A stretch of 24,817 nt of DNA from Deltaproteobacteria bacterium (GCA_013152215.1 JAADGT010000374.1:1-24817), one strand, 5' to 3'. Positions 1 through 7,147 are shown, counted from the first letter of the stretch. The notes: a model not told the origin generated them from the sequence alone. Numbers and translations: made by a program.

Positions 1-22
1 CTTTCCAGCGGGCCGAAGGCCC
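1..22. repeat. Truncated octamer array plus GGGCC-GAA-GGCCC hairpin
   Basis: The window opens inside a copy of the composite intergenic repeat seen many times further on. It has the last unit of the 8-bp array (CTTTCCAG) and then a hairpin with stem GGGCC, loop GAA and stem GGCCC at 10-22. The rest of the copy lies off the left edge. Positions 23-87 show no further clear element. Confidence 0.7.
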
Positions 23-87
23 AAGGTAGAAAACGTTTGACCCGGGCGGGCCGGCTCCATAAACTTCGCCGTTTCGCCGGATGAGCC

Positions 88-462
88 ATGGACCGCAGAC
101 GATTCGAACAGATCGCGGAAGATCAACTGGCCGCCCTGCCCCGGGCCCTGCTGGACCGCATCGACAACGTGACGATCTGGGTGGAGGACTGGCCCGACCC
201 TCAGACCCTCGCGGAGATGGGGATCCGTGACCGGGACGGGTTACTGGGGCTGTACCAGGGCTGGCCCCTGTCGGAGCGGACCCACGACATCGTGGCCCGG
301 CTGCCGGACCGAATCGTCTTGTTCCAGGGCCCCATCGAGCGCTACGCCGCTGCCTGGGGCCTGCCGGTGGAGGAGGTCGTCCGCGACACCCTCGTCCACG
401 AGATCGGCCACTACCTGGGCCTGTCGGAGGCCCAACTCCGCCGCCTCGAGAGAGGAGGCTGA
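88..462 (+). CDS. Small zincin-like metallopeptidase family protein
   Basis: A 124-aa protein with the zinc-metallopeptidase signature HEIGHYLGL at residues 104-112. H104 and H108 would bind zinc and E105 would be the general base. The size and the C-terminal placement of the motif fit the minimal 'metallopeptidase family' (PF06262-like) of single-domain MMP-like zincins, whose substrates are unknown. There is no signal peptide or membrane segment, so it is probably cytoplasmic. The ATG at 88 is the first in frame; no strong Shine-Dalgarno precedes it. speD starts 18 nt after its stop, so the two may be co-transcribed. Family assignment rests on the motif and length; activity is inferred. Confidence 0.8.
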   Translation: MDRRRFEQIAEDQLAALPRALLDRIDNVTIWVEDWPDPQTLAEMGIRDRDGLLGLYQGWPLSERTHDIVARLPDRIVLFQGPIERYAAAWGLPVEEVVRDTLVHEIGHYLGLSEAQLRRLERGG

Positions 463-480
463 CCCACGGGAGGGACGCCC

Positions 481-1254
481 GTGAAGCGAACTGCGGGTCC
501 CATCAGACTCCAGGGGTTCAACAACCTGACCAAAAGCCTGTCGTTCAACATCTACGACATCTCCTACGCCCGAAGCCCGGAGGCCCGGCGCGAGTACCTG
601 GAGTACATCGACGAGGAGTACAACTCCGAGCGCCTCACCCGGATCCTCACCGAGGTGGCGGACATCATCGGGGCCAACATCCTGAACCTGGCGAGCCAGG
701 ACTACGATCCCATGGGCGCCTCGGTGACCGTGCTGGTGGCGGAGGAGCCGGTACAGATCCCGATGCCCCAGGCCCAGGTGGCCCACCTGGACAAAAGCCA
801 CCTGGCGGCCCACACCTACCCCGAGTCCGACGGGTCCAGCGGCATCTCCACCTTTCGGGTGGACATCGATGTGAGCACCTGCGGGCAGATCTCGCCCCTG
901 AAGGCCTTGAACCACCTGATCCGAAGCTTCGAGTCCGAGGTGGTGGTGATCGACTACCGGGTCCGGGGGTTCACCCGGGACGTGGACGGCCGGAAGCACT
1001 TTCTGGATCACGACATCCGTTCGATCCAGGAGTTCATCGACCCGGAGATCCTGGCCGAGTACCACACGGTGGACATCAACATCTACCAGGAGAACCTCTT
1101 CCACACGAAGATGATGCTCCGGGACCTGGAGCTCGACCGGTTCCTGTTCGGGGACGCGGCCGAGGACCGCCCCCCCGACGAGCGGCGCCACATCCGGGCC
1201 CTGCTGGAGCGAGAGATCACCGAGATCTTCTACGGCAAGAACATCTTCGGGTGA
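481..1254 (+). CDS. speD: S-adenosylmethionine decarboxylase proenzyme, E. coli type
   Basis: A 257-aa protein that closely follows the bacterial class 1A AdoMet decarboxylase along its whole length. The family decarboxylates S-adenosylmethionine to give the aminopropyl donor for spermidine. The self-cleavage site is visible as HLDKSH, with S106 expected to become the pyruvoyl group. The conserved VSTCGQISPLKALN segment carries C134. The ending ITEIFYGKN matches the family C-terminus. The GTG at 481 is preceded by GGGAGGGA at good spacing, and the next residues align with the family N-terminus (LQGFNNLTKSLSF). No speE (spermidine synthase) is present in the window. Confidence 0.95.
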   Translation: MKRTAGPIRLQGFNNLTKSLSFNIYDISYARSPEARREYLEYIDEEYNSERLTRILTEVADIIGANILNLASQDYDPMGASVTVLVAEEPVQIPMPQAQVAHLDKSHLAAHTYPESDGSSGISTFRVDIDVSTCGQISPLKALNHLIRSFESEVVVIDYRVRGFTRDVDGRKHFLDHDIRSIQEFIDPEILAEYHTVDINIYQENLFHTKMMLRDLELDRFLFGDAAEDRPPDERRHIRALLEREITEIFYGKNIFG

Positions 1255-1407
1255 TCCCGTAAGGGGCCTCAAACCGGCCGGAAGCCGCTGATTTTTCACC
1301 GTTTCGTCGGTGGACATTTATCGACGAGCACTCCCGGCCCGGACCCTGACGGAGGTCCCGCGCTCCCACCGGCCACCCAGGCTCTCTCCCCACTCCCCTC
1401 CCGGGGT

Positions 1408-1423
1408 TGGCACGCCCCTTGCG
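1408..1423 (+). promoter_or_regulatory. Sigma-54 (-24/-12) promoter for the bzdPQ-like operon
   Basis: TGGCACGCCCCTTGCG matches the sigma-54 consensus TGGCAC-N5-TTGC at every conserved base. Transcription would begin near 1434, about 55 nt before the ATG at 1489. An inverted repeat CACCG-N6-CGGTG lies about 100 bp upstream and could bind an activator. Sigma-54 control of benzoyl-CoA genes would fit the NtrC-type BamVW system known from Geobacter; no such regulator is in the window. Confidence 0.8.
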
Positions 1424-1488
1424 TTGCCGTCGGATCCGGGGGAATCTTAGGGATTCCCGACCATCGCACCCACACTCGGAGACCCCCC

Positions 1489-2286
1489 ATGATCACCGCC
1501 GGGATCGACGTGGGAAGCAAGAACATCAAGGCGGTCGTGCTGCGCGACGGCCGGATCGCCGGCGAAGCCGTGGGCAGCGGGGGGTTCGAGCAGCTCGCCC
1601 GCGCCACGGAACTGCTGAAGCAGGCCCTCAGGGCCGCGGGATGCGCCACCGCGGACCTGGCCCACATCACGGCCACCGGCGCCGGCCGCACCGCCGTGGC
1701 GTTCGCCCACTCCACCGTGACGGGCGTCACCGCCGGGGCCCGTGCGGCCAATCACCTGTTTCCCGGAGCCAGGACGGTGGTGGAGGTGGGGGCCGAGGAG
1801 AGCCGGGCCGTCAAGACCGATGGCGCCGGCAGGGTGCTGGACTCCGCCGTGAACGAGAAGTGCGCCGCCGGATCCGGGAGCTTCACCGAGTCGATGGCCC
1901 GGGCCCTGGGCATGACCCTGGAGGAGTTCGCGGTGAGGAGCACCCAGAGCACGGCCCGCATCCCGATGAACGCCCAGTGCACGGTGTTCGCCGAGAGCGA
2001 GGTGGTCAACCTCATCCACTCCGGGGTCGATCCGAAGGACATCGCCCGGGCCGTGCACGACGCCATCGCCTCGAGGGTGGCGGCCATGGTGCGGCGGGTG
2101 AAGCTGGAGGGGGACGTGGTCCTGCTCGGCGGCATGGCCCACAACCCCGGCTTCGTGAAGTGCCTGAAGGAGAACCTAGAGGTGGAGACCCTTCTCATCC
2201 CCGAACGGCCCGAACTGGCGGACGCGCTGGGTGCGGCCCTGGTGGCGACCGACCGGGCGGGCGGCGCGCCGGGAGAACGGCCATGA
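1489..2286 (+). CDS. bzdP: BzdP-like ATPase subunit / BcrA-BadF-HgdC family activase
   Basis: A 265-aa member of the BadF/BadG/BcrA/BcrD ATPase family (ASKHA fold). Members hydrolyse ATP to drive low-potential electrons from ferredoxin into a partner enzyme, either a class I benzoyl-CoA reductase or a 2-hydroxyacyl-CoA dehydratase. Visible motifs are GIDVGSKNIKAV (5-16, phosphate 1), NEKCAAGSGSF with C125, NAQCTVFAESE with C164, and GGMAHNPG near the C-terminus. C125 and C164 match the two cysteines that hold the [4Fe-4S] cluster at the dimer interface in HgdC. The stop overlaps the next start (ATGA, 2283-2286), which indicates translational coupling. The P/Q naming rests on size and gene order, so the exact subunit name is tentative. 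The partners BzdN and BzdO are not in the window. Confidence 0.75.
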   Translation: MITAGIDVGSKNIKAVVLRDGRIAGEAVGSGGFEQLARATELLKQALRAAGCATADLAHITATGAGRTAVAFAHSTVTGVTAGARAANHLFPGARTVVEVGAEESRAVKTDGAGRVLDSAVNEKCAAGSGSFTESMARALGMTLEEFAVRSTQSTARIPMNAQCTVFAESEVVNLIHSGVDPKDIARAVHDAIASRVAAMVRRVKLEGDVVLLGGMAHNPGFVKCLKENLEVETLLIPERPELADALGAALVATDRAGGAPGERP

Positions 2287-3176
2287 TGATGGTTCCCCGG
2301 GAGGAGTACTGGCGCTGGTCGGAGGCGTCCTGGGCGGATCCGGACAAGCACTGGAAGGACGCCCGGGTCGTCACCCTGGGGATCGACGTGGGAAGCGTCA
2401 GCTCCGAGGCCGTGGTCTGCCTGGACGGCGAGCTCTACGCCTTCAACACGGTGCGCACGGCGGCCGGGTCGGTGGAGTCGGCGCGGAACGCCATGAAGGG
2501 GGTGTTCGAGCGCACGGGCCTCAGATTCGACGACATCCACTACGTCGTCGGCACGGGTTACGGCCGGGTCAACCTGCCGTTCGCCCACAAGGCCATCACC
2601 GAGATCGCGTGCCACGGCCGGGGAGCCAACTACATGGGCGGGCCGTCGGTGCGCACCATCCTCGACATGGGGGGCCAGGACTGCAAGGCCATCCGGGTGG
2701 ACGAACGGGGCAAGGTGACCAACTTTCTCATGAACGACAAGTGCGCGGCCGGCACTGGCCGGGGCATGGAGGTGATCGCCGACCTCCTGGAGGTGCCGAT
2801 CGAAGAGCTCGGCCCCCGCTCGTTCGACATCGACGAGGAGCCGCCGCCGGTGTCGGACGTGTGCGTGGTGTTCGCAAAGAGCGAGGCGATGGCGCGGCTC
2901 AAGGACGGGTGGAGCAAGAACAAGGTCATCGCGGCGTACTGCCGCGCCATGGCCGAGCGGGTGGCGGCGTTGCTGCAGCGGGTGGGGGTGGAGCCGGACT
3001 TCTTCATCACCGGCGGCATCTCCAAGAACATCGGGGTGGTGCGCCGGATCGAAGAGATCATCGGCGTGAAGGCCCTGCCCACCCCCTACGACACCCAGAT
3101 CGCCGGAGCCCTGGGAGCGGCCCTGTTCGCCCACGCCCTCTACCTGAAGGCCCAGGGGAAGCCGCAGGCGGCGTAG
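2283..3176 (+). CDS. bzdQ: BzdQ-like ATPase subunit / BcrA-BadF-HgdC family activase
   Basis: A 297-aa paralogue of the preceding ATPase with about 30 extra N-terminal residues rich in Trp. It carries GIDVGSVSSEAVV (33-45), LDMGGQDCKAI, NDKCAAGTGRGME with C154, SDVCVVFAKSE with C194, and GGISKNIGV. This is the full activase motif set, including both cluster cysteines. The long N-terminus and the 'GSVSSEAV' phosphate loop recall the bzd-type subunit Q of class I benzoyl-CoA reductase (inference from memory of the family). The start at 2283 overlaps the upstream stop, so the two subunits are probably made in equal amounts as a heterodimer. A 2-hydroxyacyl-CoA dehydratase activator is the main alternative, but no dehydratase subunit genes are nearby. 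Confidence 0.75.
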   Translation: MMMVPREEYWRWSEASWADPDKHWKDARVVTLGIDVGSVSSEAVVCLDGELYAFNTVRTAAGSVESARNAMKGVFERTGLRFDDIHYVVGTGYGRVNLPFAHKAITEIACHGRGANYMGGPSVRTILDMGGQDCKAIRVDERGKVTNFLMNDKCAAGTGRGMEVIADLLEVPIEELGPRSFDIDEEPPPVSDVCVVFAKSEAMARLKDGWSKNKVIAAYCRAMAERVAALLQRVGVEPDFFITGGISKNIGVVRRIEEIIGVKALPTPYDTQIAGALGAALFAHALYLKAQGKPQAA

Positions 3177-3331
3177 CCCGGCGCTCCACCAGGTCCCATG
3201 CCCCTTCGCCGAAACAATGGGCGGATCGGCGCAAGAAGCTCCTGTCTCGCAAACAGGCCGCCTCGCGGCCCACTGGAGCCACTTTCTGTGTCGCCACCCC
3301 GCCGGCCGCCCGGCGCCCCCGGAGGAAACAC
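3177..3331. repeat. Degenerate half-copy of the MITE-like repeat in the gap before the ferredoxin gene
   Basis: Directly after the stop, 3178-3207 resembles the right end of the repeat at 4005-4194 (CCCGGCGCTCCA-CAGG-CCCATGCCCC). The rest of the gap has no clear element apart from the GGAGG at 3321-3325. Confidence 0.5.
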
Positions 3332-3613
3332 GTGATCGCCCACTACGGGTACAAGGACGCGGAAGGGGAGTTCTTCATCACCATCGACACGGACCGGTGC
3401 GGCCGGTGCGAGGACAAGCCCTGCGTGGCGGCCTGCCCCAGGGGGGTGTTCACGGTGGAAGAGGATCCCTACGGTGACACCGTGGTGGCCGTGGACGACC
3501 GGCGGCGCAGGCGGCTCAAGTACGAGTGCGCGGAATGCAAGCCGGCTGGCGACCGCCCTGCCCTGCCCTGTGTCCGGGCCTGCCCGTGGGGCGCGATGAC
3601 CCACAGCTGGTAG
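3332..3613 (+). CDS. 2x[4Fe-4S] ferredoxin-like protein
   Basis: A 93-aa ferredoxin-like protein with two cluster-binding Cys sets: C23-x2-C26-x4-C31-x3-C35 and C66-x2-C69-x10-C80-x3-C84, the latter with a Pro after the last Cys. It is soluble, with no signal. The start chosen is GTG at 3332 because GGAGG ends 6 nt before it; the frame is open much further upstream only because it shadows bzdQ. In the bzd operon of Azoarcus the ferredoxin BzdM follows BzdQ, so this is probably the electron donor to the two ATPases. That role is inferred from position. Confidence 0.8.
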   Translation: MIAHYGYKDAEGEFFITIDTDRCGRCEDKPCVAACPRGVFTVEEDPYGDTVVAVDDRRRRRLKYECAECKPAGDRPALPCVRACPWGAMTHSW

Positions 3614-3638
3614 CTCCGGTAGGCCGCGAGGATCCCCC

Positions 3639-3911
3639 ATGACCGATCGAGACCCCGCTGCACGACTCCCCCCGCACGAGGCCCTCGCCGAGCTCGAGCG
3701 GGCGGGGTGGGTGCGGCGGAGCGTGGCGTGCGAGCCCCGGCTCAGCGAGATCGTGGAGACGTACCGCTCCCTGGGGTACGAGGTGCGCCTGCTGCCGGCC
3801 GCGGCCGTATGCGGCAGCCGGAAGGACGGGACGGAATGCACGGCCTGCTTCGACGGCGACCCGAACCCGGACCGCTACCAGCTGGTGCTCACCCGGGAGC
3901 TCGAGGAGTGA
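3639..3911 (+). CDS. Conserved-looking 90-aa cysteine protein of unknown function
   Basis: I do not recognise this protein with certainty. It is 90 aa, hydrophilic and acidic at its C-terminus, with no signal or membrane segment. Four cysteines (C31, C58, C67, C70), the last two as CTAC, suggest a metal site or a redox centre. The central part (LSEIVETYRSLGYEVRLLP) looks like a helix followed by a strand. It begins 26 nt after the ferredoxin stop, with GAGGA upstream of the ATG, so it is probably the last gene of the bzdPQ-like operon. A small accessory or electron-transfer role would fit but is only inferred. Confidence 0.6.
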   Translation: MTDRDPAARLPPHEALAELERAGWVRRSVACEPRLSEIVETYRSLGYEVRLLPAAAVCGSRKDGTECTACFDGDPNPDRYQLVLTRELEE

Positions 3912-3913
3912 CG

Positions 3914-4194
3914 GCCCGAAGTTACCGGGAAGCCCCATCAGGCCCCTGCGGGGCCCGGCAACGGGGAGGGTAACGTTCGTAGGGCCGGGCCCATTGCCGG
4001 CGGCGGGGCATGGGGCCTGCTTCCGGCCGGGCGCGAGTGCAGCATCCGATCGCCGCGCCTTCGCATGCCGTTGCCGGAGCAGCTGGTTCGGGCCACGACA
4101 GCGGAGGGGCCTGGAATTCCACAAAGCTACAGATGTTCGGGGGGCGCGGCGAGCCAAGGAGCCGCGCCCGGCGCTCCAGCAGGCCCCATGCCCC
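3914..4194. repeat. Dispersed ~255-bp MITE-like repeat, copy A
   Basis: Positions 3938-4192 are the reverse complement of 6882-7137, with about nine of ten bases identical by eye. Inside it, 4005-4194 has long imperfect terminal inverted repeats: GGGGCATGGGGCCTGCT at the left end and AGCAGGCCCCATGCCCC at the right, each followed inwards by GCCGGGCGCG or its complement. The left edge carries a GGCCCC-TGC-GGGGCC hairpin (3941-3955) and, further out, CCGAAGTTACC, whose reverse complement recurs at other copies. No transposase is encoded. Several frames are open across it, as expected at this GC content. Confidence 0.85.
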
Positions 4195-4407
4195 CCGAGG
4201 CCTTGGAGTCGAGGCTCGGGAGTCGCCAGGCCGCCTAGCTGCCCAGCCGCCTAGCCGAATCCAGGCCCCTGCCCCCCGGGACCGTGAGATAAAGGCGAAG
4301 AGGCATGAAGGTTCCTAGAACGTGCCGGAATCCGGGATGTTTTCAGCCTTCTAGCCTTCGAGCCTCCTAGCCTTCCAGCTTTCCAGCGGTCTCCAAGAGG
4401 TGGTGTC
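4195..4407. repeat. Spacer with GC-rich and AT-richer octamer arrays upstream of the first GNAT gene
   Basis: This completes the ~500-nt gap before 4408. 4231-4254 holds three 8-bp units (CCGCCTAG, CTGCCCAG, CCGCCTAG). 4271-4310 resembles the 'GACCGTGAG...AAGAGGC' spacer also seen at 15750-15782 and, in reverse, at 6845-6880 and 24700-24735. 4343-4389 is an array of the TAGCCTTC-type octamer. No promoter was recognised here. Confidence 0.7.
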
Positions 4408-4860
4408 ATGAGCCTGAGCGTGATCGTCAGAGTGATGAAGCCCCAGGACCTGGACGCGGTGGTCGCGATCGACGAGAAGATCACCGGGACGCTGCGGGAA
4501 GAGTACTACCGGTACCGCTTCAAAGTGGCCACCTTGAACGACACGCAGATCAACGCTTCGCTGGTGGCCGAGGCGGACGGCAGGGTGGTGGGGTTCCTCA
4601 TGGGCACCTTGTTCTCGGGCGAGTTCGGGATCCCGGAGAGCTCGGCCGTGGTCGACACGTTGGGGGTGGACCCGGAGTTTCAGGACCGGGGTGTGGGGGG
4701 GGCGCTGTTCGATCAGTTCCGGACGAATATGAAGGCCGCCGGGGTCGAGCGGATCTACACCTTGGTGGACTGGAAGGACTTCGGGCTGCTGAAGTTCTTC
4801 GGTCACATGGGGTTCGTGCCCAGCCAACGCCTGAGCCTTGAGCTGCCGGTCCCATACTGA
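4408..4860 (+). CDS. GNAT family N-acetyltransferase (paralogue 1)
   Basis: A 150-aa single-domain Gcn5-related acetyltransferase. The family transfers an acyl group from acyl-CoA to an amine, often a protein lysine or a small molecule. The acetyl-CoA pyrophosphate loop (motif A) is visible as VDTLGVDPEFQDRGVGGALF, with the Q-x-x-G-V-G turn. The C-terminal FFGHMGF segment fits motif B. It is clearly paralogous to the protein at 6289: both begin with 'D-LDAVVAID' and share the same motif spacing and length. GAGG precedes the ATG. Its place beside benzoyl-CoA genes allows a role in reversible acylation of pathway enzymes, as known for Pat control of acyl-CoA ligases in Rhodopseudomonas; that is inference. 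Confidence 0.85.
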   Translation: MSLSVIVRVMKPQDLDAVVAIDEKITGTLREEYYRYRFKVATLNDTQINASLVAEADGRVVGFLMGTLFSGEFGIPESSAVVDTLGVDPEFQDRGVGGALFDQFRTNMKAAGVERIYTLVDWKDFGLLKFFGHMGFVPSQRLSLELPVPY

Positions 4861-5054
4861 ACGAAAGCAGTGCCGTCCTCGGCCCGTTTTGATTCGCGCC
4901 CGGTCGGAGGCAGGTCCCTTGCCCCTCTCTCCGAGATGTCGCGCCTATTTTGTCGCCGGGTTAATAACGGGAACCGTTGGGAGGCTGAAAGCCTTCTAGC
5001 CTTCCCGCTTTCTGGGTTTCCAGCTTCCTAGCGGGCCGAAGGCCCTGAAGGAGT
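4861..5054. repeat. Octamer array plus GGGCC-GAA-GGCCC hairpin upstream of fdhD
   Basis: 4990-5030 is an array of TAGCCTTC-type 8-bp units in the same orientation as at 4343. It is followed by the hairpin GGGCC-GAA-GGCCC at 5033-5045, directly before the fdhD leader. AGGCAGGTCCCTTGCC at 4908-4923 has sigma-54-like spacing but is a weak match (see rejected items). Confidence 0.75.
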
Positions 5055-5060
5055 CTCTCC

Positions 5061-5885
5061 ATGGACAAGACCGACGAACTGGGGCCGGTGGTCGAGATGG
5101 AGGCCACCCGGTACTCGGCCGATGGCGTCTCACCCGTGGAGGTGAACGTTCCCACCGAGGTGCCGGTGACCATCGTGGCCAACGGTACCGAGGTGGCGAC
5201 CCTGATGTGCACCCCCACGGACCTTCCTCACCTGGTCCTCGGGTTCCTGTTCTCTGCCGGGGTGATCCGGTCGCAGGAGGAGCTGGGGGCCTGCCGGGTG
5301 GACCCGGTGCGGTGGGTGGTGGAGTGCGAACTGAGCCGGGACCCGGACGTGGAGCTCCTGAACAAGCGGGTGTACACCTCGGGGTGCGGGAAGGGGGTGA
5401 TGTTCGCAAACCTGGCGGAGCTCGCGGCCCGGCGCCCGTTGGCCGCGACGATGACCGTGACGAGCCGCCAGATCGACCGCCTTGCCACGGCCCTGCAGGG
5501 TGCCTCGCCCCTGTACCGCCGGACCCGGGGCATCCACACGGCTGCGCTCAGCAAGGGGGGCTCCCTGCCCGAGGCGTGGTTCGACGACGTGGGCCGGCAC
5601 AACGCGGTGGACAAGGCCATCGGTCACGGCCTGTCCGAGGGGATGGACCTCGGCACCTGCGTGTTGCTGAGCTCGGGCCGGACCTCCTCGGAGATCCTAC
5701 ACAAGGCCCGACGGGCCGGGATTCCGGTGGTGGTGTCGCGTAGCGTACCGACCCACCAGTCCGTGCTCCGGGCCCGGGACATGGGGGTCACCCTGATCGG
5801 CCGGGCCAAGGGCAAGGGGTTCGTCGTGTACGCCCACGCCGAGCGCGTGGTCCCCGACGGGGGCTGCGCTGCCGAACACGATTGA
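5061..5885 (+). CDS. fdhD: Formate dehydrogenase accessory sulfurtransferase FdhD
   Basis: A 274-aa FdhD-family protein. FdhD carries sulfur from a cysteine desulfurase to the molybdenum or tungsten pyranopterin cofactor before insertion into formate dehydrogenase. Typical blocks are present: LPHLVLGFLFSAGVI, a Cys loop YTSGCGKG with C109, RTRGIHTAALS, FDDVGRHNAVDKAIG, LLSSGRTSSEILHKA, and VPTHQSV. The second Cys of the E. coli CxxC loop is Gly here; the first, which matters most in E. coli, is kept. No formate dehydrogenase lies in the window. The nearest pyranopterin enzyme is the tungsten protein BamB, so a role in maturing BamB is possible but unproven. Confidence 0.95.
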   Translation: MDKTDELGPVVEMEATRYSADGVSPVEVNVPTEVPVTIVANGTEVATLMCTPTDLPHLVLGFLFSAGVIRSQEELGACRVDPVRWVVECELSRDPDVELLNKRVYTSGCGKGVMFANLAELAARRPLAATMTVTSRQIDRLATALQGASPLYRRTRGIHTAALSKGGSLPEAWFDDVGRHNAVDKAIGHGLSEGMDLGTCVLLSSGRTSSEILHKARRAGIPVVVSRSVPTHQSVLRARDMGVTLIGRAKGKGFVVYAHAERVVPDGGCAAEHD

Positions 5886-6288
5886 GGACCGGGCTCCGGT
5901 TCGATGGCCTCGGCCCTTGCGTTGTTCGTCTCTCGCGGCACACTTCCCAGTAACTTCGGTCGTTGGTCGTCAGTCGTTGGTCGTCGGTCGGGGGCCTTCG
6001 GCCCGCTGGGCGGCTCAAAGGCTAGAAGGCTAGAAAGCTAGAAGGCTGAAAACCTCTTTTATCTTCTGGCAGTTGTGCAGGCTTACGCCAAAGTCCGGGG
6101 GCATGGGTTTCAGGGACCAGAATTCAGCGGACCGAAGACAGGACAAGACCACGGGCACGCTCCTGCATCCGACGTTGCAACCTGTCCTCTGAATTCTGTC
6201 TTCTGGCTCCTGAACCCCAGGGGCCTGATGGAGCTTTCCCCTCAAGCGTCTCGATCCACGGCAACCCAACGGGAGAACAGGAGGAGCC
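5886..6288. repeat. 403-nt gap filled with heptamer and octamer arrays and a hairpin
   Basis: AGTAACTTCGG (5949-5959) leads into a 7-bp array 5958-5991 (GGTCGTT, GGTCGTC, AGTCGTT, GGTCGTC, GGTCGGG). Next are the hairpin GGGCC-TTC-GGCCC (5992-6004) and an inverted octamer array (6005-6053, AAGGCTAG units). 6107-6147 and 6182-6219 are two further 7-bp arrays of the CAGAATT / CTGTCCT type, roughly inverted relative to each other, so they could pair. No ORF or promoter is supported here. Confidence 0.8.
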
Positions 6289-6741
6289 ATGAGTGACGTT
6301 TCCTTTACGACCCGATTCCTGCGGGCGGACGATCTGGATGCGGTGGTCGCGATCGACCAAAAGGTGCTCGGGAGCTCCCGGCGGCAGTATTACGAGACCA
6401 AGTTCGAGAAGCTCTTCGGAACCCCGGACTATCTGCCCGTTTCGTTCGCCGCGGAGACGGAGGACGGAAAGCTCATCGGCTTCGTCATGGCGGAGCTGTA
6501 CATCGGGCAGTATGGCATCTCCCAGGAGGGCGCCACCCTCGACACGATCGGCGTAGATCCCGACTATCAGAAGCTGGGGGTGGGGCAGACGCTCATCAAC
6601 GAGCTGCTCGACCACCTCCGGCAGCTCGGCGTGCAGAAGATCAACACGCTGGTCAACTGGGACGACTATCAGATGATTCGGTTCTTCAGCACGAACCAGT
6701 TCGCGCCGTCGCGCACCATCAACCTGGAACGGGAGCTGTGA
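6289..6741 (+). CDS. GNAT family N-acetyltransferase (paralogue 2)
   Basis: A 150-aa Gcn5-related acetyltransferase, the same length as the protein at 4408 and similar throughout. The acetyl-CoA loop is LDTIGVDPDYQKLGVGQTL, and the motif B region is IRFFSTNQF. The ATG at 6289 has AGGAGGA just upstream at good spacing. Together with the 4408 gene it brackets fdhD, and all three lie between the inverted repeat copies at 3938-4192 and 6882-7137. The two paralogues have diverged enough to suggest different partners. Protein or small-molecule substrates cannot be told apart from sequence. Confidence 0.85.
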   Translation: MSDVSFTTRFLRADDLDAVVAIDQKVLGSSRRQYYETKFEKLFGTPDYLPVSFAAETEDGKLIGFVMAELYIGQYGISQEGATLDTIGVDPDYQKLGVGQTLINELLDHLRQLGVQKINTLVNWDDYQMIRFFSTNQFAPSRTINLEREL

Positions 6742-6764
6742 TCGCACGGCCCGTCCCCTCTCCA

Positions 6765-6813
6765 TGTAACTTCCGCTGGGACGCTGGGAGGCTAGGACGC
6801 TAGGACGCCTGAA
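6765..6813. repeat. Octamer array bounded by GTAACTTCCG
   Basis: GTAACTTCCG is followed by 8-bp units CGCTGGGA, CGCTGGGA, GGCTAGGA, CGCTAGGA and CGCCTGAA (6774-6813). The array leads through the conserved 'CGTTCCAAG...CCTCTTTGG' spacer (6830-6875) into repeat copy B. The same order is repeated at 24618-24736. Confidence 0.75.
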
Positions 6814-6881
6814 AACATACCTGATTTCAGAACGTTCCAAGTATGACCCCGCCTCTTTGGCGTCACCTCACCGTCTCGTGA

Positions 6882-7137
6882 GGCATGGGGCCTGCTGGAG
6901 TGCCGGGCGCGGCTCCTTGGCTCGCCGCGCCCCCCGAACATCCGTAGCTTTGTCGAATTCCAGGGCCCTCCGCTGTCGCCGCCCGAACAAGCGGCTCCGA
7001 CGACGGCATGCGAAGGCGCGGCGATCGGATGCTGCACTCGCGCCCGGCCGGAAGCAGGCCCCATGCCCCGCCGCCGGCAATGAGCCCCGGACCACCGGAC
7101 GTTACCCTCCCCGCTGCCGGGCCCCGCAGGGGCCTGA
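6882..7137. repeat. Dispersed ~255-bp MITE-like repeat, copy B (inverted relative to copy A)
   Basis: Matches the reverse complement of 3938-4192 nearly end to end. The inner element 6882-7069 has the same imperfect terminal inverted repeats (GGCATGGGGCCTGCT and AGCAGGCCCCATGCC). It forms an inverted pair with copy A around the GNAT-fdhD-GNAT genes, about 2.7 kb apart. Its first ~80 bp are nearly identical to the partial copy at the right end of the window. Confidence 0.85.
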
Positions 7138-7147
7138 GGGAACTTCC

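Noticed and set aside
3994..4318. ORFs inside repeat copies A and B with similar translations (about 75 codons open in both copies)
   Set aside because: Several frames are open at once in each copy, there is no ribosome-binding site, and the similarity follows from DNA identity of the repeat.
4343..4389. Possible CRISPR array from the regularly spaced octamers
   Set aside because: The units are only 7-8 bp, contiguous, without unique spacers, and no cas gene is present.
4908..4923. Sigma-54-like AGGCAGGTCCCTTGCC upstream of fdhD, and similar GGCAGGCC-TTGCC strings near 10181 and 23123
   Set aside because: The spacing of GG and GC fits, but the -24 box lacks TGGCAC, and the strings near 10181 and 23123 lie within a degenerate end of the MITE-like repeat. 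Repeat origin explains them better than promoter function.
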